The position numbers and the translations under genes are program-made. From the NCBI RefSeq assembly GCF_012933655.1, contig NZ_JABBJJ010000112.1:1-33972 (forward strand): 33,972 nt of DNA. Reading direction: 5' to 3'. This document shows positions 6,855-13,067 of the stretch, in pieces. The stretch comes from Pyxidicoccus fallax (GTDB lineage: Bacteria > Myxococcota > Myxococcia > Myxococcales > Myxococcaceae). Each line of letters begins with the position of its first letter. Position 1 is the stretch's first letter. Under the pieces are notes generated by a model. It was not told the DNA's origin. It saw nothing but the letters and a program-made list of their open reading frames with translations, and ran no database searches.

Positions 6855-8333
6855 ATGCGATTCCTGCCCTTCGCTCGACCGCTCCTCGCGGCTTGCGCGC
6901 TGCTGCTCCTTCCCGGCTGCTTCCGCCTCTTCGCGGGCGGAGGCGGAGCCGCGGCGGACTTCCAGCCTCCTCGCCGCGTGAATCCCGCGGACGTCGCGCT
7001 GCCCGAGGGCTACCGCATCGAGGTCGTCGCCACCGGCCTCACCTACCCCACCGGCGTCACCTTCGACGACGACGGAACGCCCTACGTCACCGAGTCCGGC
7101 TACAGCTACGGCGAGGACTTCGCCCAGGCGCGTCTCCTGCGCGTGGAGAAGGACGGCCGCCTGACGGAAGTGGCCCGGGGCGACCATCCGCCCTGGACGG
7201 GCGTCACCTGGCACCAGGGCGCCTTCTACGTGGCCGAGGGCGGCGTGGAGGGCGGTGGCCGCATCGTGCGCCTGATGCCGGACGGCCGCGCGACGCCGCT
7301 CGTCTCCAACCTGCCCAGCCTGGGAGACCACCACACCAACGGGCCCGTGGTGGGGCCGGACGGCGCGCTCTACTTCAGCGTGGGCACGGCGACGAACGCG
7401 GGCATCGTGGGCCCGGACAACGCCAGCATGGGCTGGCTCAAGCGCAACCCCGCCTTCCATGACCTGCCCTGCCGCGACGTCACCCTCGCGGGGGTGAACT
7501 ACCCGAGCGACAACCCGCTTGCTCCCAACACCGGCTCCGTCCAGACGGGCGCCTTCGTCCCCTTCGGCACGGAGACGAAGCCGGGCCAGGTCATCAAGGG
7601 CACCATGCCGTGCGGCGGCGCCGTGTTCCGGCTCGTGCCGGGCTCCACCGCGCCGGAGTTGGTGGCCTGGGGATTCCGCAACCCGTTCGGCCTGGCCTTC
7701 GCGCCCAACGGGCGGCTGTACGTCACGGAGAACGGGCACGACGTGCGCGGCAGCCGGCCCCTCTTCGGCGTGGCGGACCACCTGTGGGAGGTGGAGCAGG
7801 GCGCGTGGTACGGCTTCCCGGACTTCGCGGGCGGCAAGCCGGTGGACCAGGAGTGGTTCAAGGTGCCCGGCGGCGACGTCCCCAAGCGCCTGCTCCAGGA
7901 GCCTCCGGGTACGCCGCCGCAGCCGGTGGCCTTCTTCGGCGTGCACTCGTCCTCCAACCGCCTGGACTTCTCGCGCAGCACGGAGTTCGGCCACGTGGGC
8001 GAGGCCTTCGTCGCGCAGTTCGGCGACCAGTCCCCCGACACGGGCGACACGATGGCGCCGGTGGGCTTCAAGGTGGTGCGCGTGGACGTGTCCAACGGCG
8101 TCATCGAGGACTTCGCGGCCAACAAGGACAAGGGCAGCGGCGGCCCGGCGTCCAAGCTGGACAAGGGCGGCCTGGAGCGTCCCATCGACGCGCGCTTCGA
8201 CCCGAGCGGCCGGGCGCTCTACGTCGTGGACTACGGGGTGATGCTGGTGAAGGCGAAGGGCGTCTTCATCCCCTTCGAGAAGACGGGCGTGCTGTGGCGC
8301 ATCACCCGCGCCGCGCCGGAGGCGAAGCCATGA
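6855..8333 (+). CDS. PQQ-dehydrogenase-like beta-propeller lipoprotein
   Basis: A 492-residue protein. The signal peptide of the chosen start (ATG6855, M-R-F-L-P-F) ends in lipobox LPGC at Cys19. The ribosome binding site is weak; a GTG at 6831 directly after GGAGG is an alternative. The body resembles the soluble glucose/sorbosone dehydrogenase beta-propeller family: GYRIEVVATGLTYPTGV, HHTNGPVVGPDGALYFSVG, WGFRNPFGLAFAPNGRLYVTENG (seen in two parts), WYGFPDF and PIDARFDPSGRALYVVDYG. Such proteins oxidise sugars or alcohols with PQQ, though many homologues have no proven cofactor. The next gene, a cytochrome c, overlaps it by ATGA, which fits electron transfer from this enzyme to the heme protein. 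Its substrate is unknown. Confidence 0.85.
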   Translation: MRFLPFARPLLAACALLLLPGCFRLFAGGGGAAADFQPPRRVNPADVALPEGYRIEVVATGLTYPTGVTFDDDGTPYVTESGYSYGEDFAQARLLRVEKDGRLTEVARGDHPPWTGVTWHQGAFYVAEGGVEGGGRIVRLMPDGRATPLVSNLPSLGDHHTNGPVVGPDGALYFSVGTATNAGIVGPDNASMGWLKRNPAFHDLPCRDVTLAGVNYPSDNPLAPNTGSVQTGAFVPFGTETKPGQVIKGTMPCGGAVFRLVPGSTAPELVAWGFRNPFGLAFAPNGRLYVTENGHDVRGSRPLFGVADHLWEVEQGAWYGFPDFAGGKPVDQEWFKVPGGDVPKRLLQEPPGTPPQPVAFFGVHSSSNRLDFSRSTEFGHVGEAFVAQFGDQSPDTGDTMAPVGFKVVRVDVSNGVIEDFAANKDKGSGGPASKLDKGGLERPIDARFDPSGRALYVVDYGVMLVKAKGVFIPFEKTGVLWRITRAAPEAKP

Positions 8334-8665
8334 GGACCGCCCTGCTCGCAGTGCTGGCCCTGGGCGCCGTCACGGCCTGTGGCCCCTCGCGCCGGGGCCC
8401 CGCGTTCGGCACGCCCCGCGAGTTCACCGCGCAGGAGCAGGAGGGGCGCGTCCTCTTCATGCGCAACTGCAACATGTGCCACCCGGGCGGCTCGGGCGGG
8501 CTGGGGCCGAGCATCAACAACAAGCCCCTGCCCTCGGCGGCCATGCGCGTGCAGATTCGCCAGGGCGTGGGCTCCATGCCCGCCTTCACCGACGAGATGC
8601 TCAACGACGCGCAGGTGGACGCCATCATCGCGTACCTGAACGAGATGCAGGAGGAGAAGGGCTGA
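8330..8665 (+). CDS. Mono-heme cytochrome c lipoprotein
   Basis: A 111-residue protein. ATG8330 overlaps the stop of the upstream beta-propeller gene (ATGA), so translation is probably coupled. The lipobox is VTAC (Cys17). One heme site is visible, C47-N-M-C50-H51, with M83 in GSMPAFTDEML as the likely sixth ligand, followed by the usual C-terminal helix (QVDAIIAYLNEM). It is a class I cytochrome c anchored to a membrane, and its likely partner is the propeller dehydrogenase encoded just upstream. A short gap separates it from the convergent gene at 8678-9166. Confidence 0.93.
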   Translation: MRTALLAVLALGAVTACGPSRRGPAFGTPREFTAQEQEGRVLFMRNCNMCHPGGSGGLGPSINNKPLPSAAMRVQIRQGVGSMPAFTDEMLNDAQVDAIIAYLNEMQEEKG

Positions 8666-8677
8666 AGCCTTCCGGGG

Positions 8678-9166
8678 CTACGTCCCCAGCTCGAGCAGCT
8701 TGAGGGTGCCCTCCTTGGGATGGTCGCGGGTCGCCAGCGGGCTGCCCTGGTCCTCCTCGTACTCCTCCAGCGGGATGGCGTGGGAAATCTCGTACTCGGG
8801 CGACGCTCCAATGAGGCCCGAGACGTCCAGCTCCGGCAGCTGCTCCCCGGCGAGTCGCATCGCCTCCTCCGGCGAGGACGCGCCCACCGCGCACCAGCCG
8901 TCCTCGTCCCCGTCCACCACGTGGAAGTAGACAATGAAGACCGGGTTCTTCGGCTGGGCCGCCTTGACCTGGGGACGCACCGCCTCCAGCCCCTGCTTGA
9001 CGACCGCCCTGTCACCGGCCGCGAAGGTGAGGGCGATGTGCGGCCTCTGCGGAGCCCCGTACACCTCCGCCGTGAACGCGATGCCGCGCTCCTTCAGCCA
9101 CGGGCCCAGGAACGCCTGCTCGTCGTCGCTGATGTAGTAGGTGACCGTCTCCATGCGCGGGGGCAT
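8678..9166 (-). CDS. Hypothetical acidic protein
   Basis: A 162-residue cytoplasmic-looking protein without signal peptide or membrane segment. Start M-P-P-R at 9166 has GGGGAGG directly before it, an unusually tight spacing; ATG9154 (M-E-T-V-T-Y) is an alternative. The sequence alternates predicted strands and helices (VTYYISDDEQAFLGPWL, FIVYFHVVDGDEDGWCAVGA, SSPEEAMRLAGEQL) and ends with an acidic tail segment (LEEYEEDQ). I do not recognise the family. A second small gene on the same strand lies 31 bases upstream and the two may form an operon; it converges with the cytochrome c gene. Confidence 0.75.
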   Translation of the reverse strand: MPPRMETVTYYISDDEQAFLGPWLKERGIAFTAEVYGAPQRPHIALTFAAGDRAVVKQGLEAVRPQVKAAQPKNPVFIVYFHVVDGDEDGWCAVGASSPEEAMRLAGEQLPELDVSGLIGASPEYEISHAIPLEEYEEDQGSPLATRDHPKEGTLKLLELGT

Positions 9167-9197
9167 ACCTCCCCGGAGAGTCAGTTGGCCAGGGCCG

Positions 9198-9464
9198 CTA
9201 CTGATTCAGCGAGGGCTGGTTCTTCAGCTCGATATGTCCTTCATCGAGTGCGGCCACCACCATGTGAACCGGATTGGCGTCTCCGACGGTGACCACAAGC
9301 TCATCGCCCGCTTCGATGGCTGAGAGGAATTCCTCCGTGACAGGGCCGGCGGCCGGCTCCCACCCGCCGTACAGCCAGAACATGTCCACGCGCGGGCCGA
9401 CCAGCACCCCGACCTGCTGCCCCCGCCAACGAATCGGGAGCCTCTCGTCATTCTTCGCTGCCAT
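9198..9464 (-). CDS. Small hypothetical protein
   Basis: An 88-residue protein. Start ATG9464 is preceded by GGAGGACGC, a good ribosome binding site. It looks like a small soluble beta-rich domain (GQQVGVLVGPRVDMFWLYGGW, seen in two parts, and ELVVTVGDANPVHMVVAAL). No signal peptide or known motif is visible. It probably shares a transcript with the gene at 8678-9166, and it is divergent from the TetR gene, with 135 bases between the starts that hold the TetR palindrome. Confidence 0.7.
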   Translation of the reverse strand: MAAKNDERLPIRWRGQQVGVLVGPRVDMFWLYGGWEPAAGPVTEEFLSAIEAGDELVVTVGDANPVHMVVAALDEGHIELKNQPSLNQ

Positions 9465-9564
9465 GCGTCCTCCAGTGCCTGGACGATAGCGGGCCCACCC
9501 GCTCCACCGAAGCGCACTGCTGAACAGACGGCAGCCGCCCACCGTCCTGGCTGATTCGATACGG

Positions 9565-9600
9565 TTGCGTTCCGAAACTCCACTCTCTACCGTGGAGTTA
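9565..9600 (+). promoter_or_regulatory. TetR promoter with 24-base palindromic operator
   Basis: AACTCCAC (9576-9583) and GTGGAGTT (9592-9599) form a perfect 8-8-8 inverted repeat ending one base before ATG9600. A possible -35 TTGCGT (9565-9570) and a weak -10 TACCGT (9588-9593), 17 bases apart, would place the operator over the promoter. This is the usual arrangement for TetR autorepression, and the transcript could then be nearly leaderless. Confidence 0.6.
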
Positions 9601-10280
9601 TGGAACGACGTCGTCTCGTATCCCGGAGTCCGGCGCGGAGCAGCGCTTCCGCGCCGGAGGCCCTTCCTGTCCCGGAGCCGGAGGCGAACATCCGCCGCCG
9701 CCCGGGCCGCCCCCGGAGCGAGGAGGCGCACGGCGCCATCCTGGACGCCGCCATCGAGCTCATCCGCGAGGTGGGCTACGACGCGCTCACCATGGACGCC
9801 ATCGCGGCGCGGGCCGGCGTCGGCAAGGCGACGGTGTACCGCCGGTGGACAACGAAGGAGGCGCTCGCGGCCGAGGCGATTGAACGCATCATGCGCGCCA
9901 TCCCCGTACCGGACACGGGGAGCACCGAGGGCGACCTGCGCAAGATGATGCGTGACGCCCTGGGCATGTACCGGGACCCGTCGACGGGCGCCCTGCTGTC
10001 CGGCTTCGTCGCGGCCATGGCCCGGAGCGAGCTCATCGCGAGCACCATCCGCACGGGCTTCGTCGGCGTGCGGCGCGAGGCGCTCCGGAAGGTGCTGGAG
10101 CGCGGCGTGGCGCGAGGTGAGCTCCAGAAGGGCCTCGACCTGGACCTCGCGCTCGACCTGCTCGGCGGCCCGCTGTTCTACCGCTTCCTCATCACCGGAG
10201 GCCCCGTTGACGAGCGGCTCGCGCGAGGCGTCGTCGACGCCGTCCTGCGCGCCTTCGCTCCGAAGTCTTCCCACCCGTAA
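9600..10280 (+). CDS. TetR-family transcriptional regulator
   Basis: A 226-residue protein. A basic, Pro-rich N-terminal extension ends in RRRPGRPRSEEAH, and the TetR helix-turn-helix follows (about residues 42-90: AILDAAIELIREVGY, LTMDAIAARAGVGKATVYRR). The rest is the ligand-binding helical domain, including a PLFYRFLITGGPVDE segment that I know as typical of the TetR C-terminal family. ATG9600 is the only reasonable start, although there is no spaced ribosome binding site. The palindrome directly upstream is its likely operator. The P450 gene begins 17 bases after its stop, so the two are likely co-transcribed and the regulator probably controls the P450 through a small-molecule ligand. 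Confidence 0.92.
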   Translation: MERRRLVSRSPARSSASAPEALPVPEPEANIRRRPGRPRSEEAHGAILDAAIELIREVGYDALTMDAIAARAGVGKATVYRRWTTKEALAAEAIERIMRAIPVPDTGSTEGDLRKMMRDALGMYRDPSTGALLSGFVAAMARSELIASTIRTGFVGVRREALRKVLERGVARGELQKGLDLDLALDLLGGPLFYRFLITGGPVDERLARGVVDAVLRAFAPKSSHP

Positions 10281-10297
10281 CAAGCGGCACGGAGGTC

Positions 10298-11497
10298 ATG
10301 GCCATGCTGGACTTTCTCACCGACGAGATGCGGAGGGACCCGTATCCCCTGTTCGCCCGGGCCCGGAGCGACTTCCCCGTGCTCCACGAGCCGAACGCGG
10401 ACATGTGGCTGCTCTTCGACTACGACAGCGTGAAGCGGGCGCTGAACGACCACGAGGCCTTCAGCTCCGTGGTGGAGACACCCACGGGCAAGGCGCCCGA
10501 CTGGCTCGTCTTCACGGACCCGCCGCGGCACTCGAAGCTGCGGGGAATCATCATGCGGGCCTTCACTCCGCGCTCCATCGCGAGCCTGGAGCCCCGCGTC
10601 CGGGAGTTGTCTCGCGAGCTGCTGGCCCCGGTGCTGGAGCGTGGAGAGCTGGACCTCGTCGCGGACTACGCGTCTCCGCTGCCGATGATCGTGATTGCAG
10701 AGCTGCTGGGCATCCCCGTCGCGGACCGCCAGCGGTTCATGCACTGGGCCGAGGTCATCATGAAGCTCAGCTACACCGTCTCCGGCGGCGAGGAGGCCGC
10801 GCGGGCGCTGAGCGAGAACGCCGTGGTGAAGGAGGAGATGCGGGCGTACTTCAATGACCTGGCCTCCCAGCGCCGCGAAGCCCCGAAGGACGACCTGCTG
10901 ACCCGGCTCGTCCAGGCCGAGGTGGACGGCGAGCGGCTGACGCCGAACGAGTTCCTCGGCTTCTTCCAGTTGCTGCTGTCGGCCGGCACGGAGACGACCA
11001 CCCACCTCATCGCCAACGCGATGCTGTGCCTGCTGGAGCACCCGGACCCGCTCGCGCGCCTGCGGGCGGAGCCCGGGCTGTTGCCCTCGGCCATCGAGGA
11101 GGTGCTGCGCTACCGCACACCCGCGCAGATGGTGTACCGCACGACACGCACGGAGGTGGAGCTGCGCGGCCAGCGCATCCCCTCCGGGAAGCTCGTGCTG
11201 GTGATGGTGGGCTCCGCGAACCGTGACGCGACGAAGTTCGAGGACGCGGAGCGCTTCGACATCACCCGCGACCCGAACCCGCACATCGCCTTCGGGCACG
11301 GCCTCCACTACTGCCTGGGCGCGGCGCTCTCGCGGCTGGAGGCCCGCGTCGCCCTACCGGATCTCCTGGAGCACCTGAAGGACGTCCGCCTCGCGAGCGC
11401 GGAGCCCTGGGCCCCGCGCAAGGCGCTCAACGTGCTGGGCCCCGCGAGCCTGCCCCTCCGCTTCGAGCCCGTCAAACGGGCCGCCGCGGGGGCTTGA
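10298..11497 (+). CDS. Cytochrome P450 monooxygenase
   Basis: A 399-residue soluble bacterial-type P450. The oxygen-activation motif is A229-G-T-E-T-T234 in the I helix, ExxR is E268-V-L-R271, and the heme-binding loop is F332-G-H-G-L-H-Y-C339-L-G with the cysteine ligand C339. A second in-frame ATG at 10304 lies better spaced from GGAGG (10291-10295) and may be the true start, removing two residues. The gene follows the TetR gene closely. No ferredoxin or reductase is encoded nearby, so electrons must come from partners elsewhere. The substrate is unknown; hydroxylation of a fatty acid, terpenoid or foreign compound is possible. Confidence 0.95.
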   Translation: MAMLDFLTDEMRRDPYPLFARARSDFPVLHEPNADMWLLFDYDSVKRALNDHEAFSSVVETPTGKAPDWLVFTDPPRHSKLRGIIMRAFTPRSIASLEPRVRELSRELLAPVLERGELDLVADYASPLPMIVIAELLGIPVADRQRFMHWAEVIMKLSYTVSGGEEAARALSENAVVKEEMRAYFNDLASQRREAPKDDLLTRLVQAEVDGERLTPNEFLGFFQLLLSAGTETTTHLIANAMLCLLEHPDPLARLRAEPGLLPSAIEEVLRYRTPAQMVYRTTRTEVELRGQRIPSGKLVLVMVGSANRDATKFEDAERFDITRDPNPHIAFGHGLHYCLGAALSRLEARVALPDLLEHLKDVRLASAEPWAPRKALNVLGPASLPLRFEPVKRAAAGA

Positions 11498-11506
11498 GCA
11501 GAGCCC

Positions 11507-12095
11507 TCAACCCGCCACGACCGGGCGGCAGATGTTGAACGTCTTGTTGTCGCAGTTGGAACCAAAGCACCGCATGCCCCGGATGAAGAAGCCGGGACGG
11601 CCGATGCTGCCCACCTGGAAGGGGCTGTTCTCCTCGGACATCTGGTTGGTCGTCCACATGCAGTCGACGGGCCTCATGTTCGTATCCTGGCACCGGAGGC
11701 TGATGTTGTCGCAGAAGTCGCCATGGCACTGGAGGCCCACCATCCACTCGTTGCCGGAGCAGACGCCCTCGTGGGTCCCCTCCTCCGAGAAGAAGGGCGT
11801 GGAGGAGCTGGAGGACCTGAGCACGAGGCCACTCAGCGCCACGCAGTCGATGGCGACGTTGTCGCAGAAGCGCCCGGTACAGGCGACGCCCGCGACCAGG
11901 CGCGCGCCGATACAGCTCACCGGAGGGGACTCCTCCGACGTGAAGGCCGTCCACAAGGGGCTCTCACTCTGCCCGAGGAAGTCGGACTCCTCGCCCGCGG
12001 AGGGCTCCTCACCACAGCCCACCACGCTGACGAACAACGACAGGCCCAGGACCGCGGCCGAGAGGAAGGAACGGCTCGACATGGACGACTGCATG
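11507..12095 (-). CDS. Lipoprotein with three CxGxxCDN cysteine repeats
   Basis: A predicted lipoprotein of 195 residues from ATG12095 (M-Q-S-S-M-S-S-R-S-F), with GGGGGTG upstream; ATG12083 is an alternative, and the frame is open to a GTG at 12127. The lipobox is SVVGC. Three repeats follow in the C-terminal two thirds: GVACTGRFCDNVAIDC, GLQCHGDFCDNISLRC and GMRCFGSNCDNKTFNIC. Each is preceded by a strand-rich segment, so a small disulfide-linked domain seems to repeat three times. I have no family name for it and no enzymatic motif is visible. It may be a surface carbohydrate-binding or adhesive protein, but that is a guess. It converges with the P450 gene, with nine bases between the stops. 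Confidence 0.8.
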
Positions 12096-12227
12096 TTCAC
12101 CCCCGCGTGCAGGGGAGCCCCCGACACCCCACCCTCATGCGGAGTCAGGAACCCCGGTCAAGACATCACGTAGAGTGAATGAAACATTTCTCTCTGTAAA
12201 CAACCCCTGAGACAGTTCACGGAGTTC

Positions 12228-13067
12228 TCACGCGATGGGTTGCCACGTCCCGGCGAAGGCGGTGTGACGCCGCACGTTGACGGAGAGGGCGCGGTGCACC
12301 TGCGTCTCGGGGGTGATGTCCACGGCGGCCCCGCCGGGCGGCAGCGTGAGCCGGTCGAAGTGCGCGCCCTCGAACCAGCGGTGCGGCTGCACCTCCACGA
12401 CGAAGAGGCCCTCGTCGTCCAGGTCCGCCTCGATGGGGACGAAGTCCACGCGCTGCAGCTCCAGCGGTGGAGGGAAGTCCAGCGCCACGCGGAAGGGCAC
12501 GCGCTGCTCCTGGCGGAAGGCCGCGCCCTCCAGCACCACGGAGCGCCCCTGCAGCGCCGCGCCTTCCGCACCCAGCGCCCTGGAGGGAGGCTGGAGCAGC
12601 AGTGAGAAGGAGCGCGCCACGCCCGCGATGCCCGGCGAGCGCCCGAGCACGCGCGGCTCGCCGCCCGCCATCAGGTCGAACACCACCTCGCGGTCCCACT
12701 CGCCCAGCACGCGGCCGCCGGAGAAGAAGTCCCCTTCATGCGCCCGCGCCGTGGGCAGGAGCCACTCACCCAGCCGCTGGAACACCCGTGGCGCGGCGGC
12801 CTGCGCCTGGAGCGGCGACGCGTTCTCGAACAGGTAGATAGGGCCGAGCACCATCAACCCCGAGGACAGGCGCACGCGCCAGCCGGTATCGGTGGTGAAC
12901 TCGCCGGGCACCGTCTCGCCCGGCGCGAGCGCGGTACGCAGGCCCATGCGGAAGGTGATGGCGCGGCCTCCGGTGCCGGACAGGCCGCAAGCGGAGACGC
13001 CTCCAACGAGCGCCGAGCCCAGCATCAGCGTGAAGGCGCGGCGGGTGCTGCGCAGCGCGGACGTCAT
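12228..13067 (-). CDS. Predicted Tat-exported lipoprotein, TonB-receptor operon partner
   Basis: A 279-residue protein. Its ATG overlaps the stop of the TonB receptor gene (ATGA at 13064-13067), so the two are translationally coupled. The N-terminus has a twin-arginine-like motif, S-T-R-R-A-F-T, and lipobox VSAC (Cys27). The mature part is beta-rich; a RAHEGDFF segment carries H110, and VEVQPHRWFEGAHFDRL lies near the C-terminus. I do not recognise a named family. Its coupling to an outer-membrane importer suggests it helps bind or pass on the imported ligand, possibly a metal, at the periplasmic face or cell surface. That role is inferred from context only. Confidence 0.8.
   Translation of the reverse strand: MTSALRSTRRAFTLMLGSALVGGVSACGLSGTGGRAITFRMGLRTALAPGETVPGEFTTDTGWRVRLSSGLMVLGPIYLFENASPLQAQAAAPRVFQRLGEWLLPTARAHEGDFFSGGRVLGEWDREVVFDLMAGGEPRVLGRSPGIAGVARSFSLLLQPPSRALGAEGAALQGRSVVLEGAAFRQEQRVPFRVALDFPPPLELQRVDFVPIEADLDDEGLFVVEVQPHRWFEGAHFDRLTLPPGGAAVDITPETQVHRALSVNVRRHTAFAGTWQPIA

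Noticed and set aside
9556..9570. ATACGGTTGCGTT near the TetR promoter as a fourth Fur-like site
   Set aside because: It has the GTTGC-GTT half but the left arm matches only two of five positions, so I do not count it.
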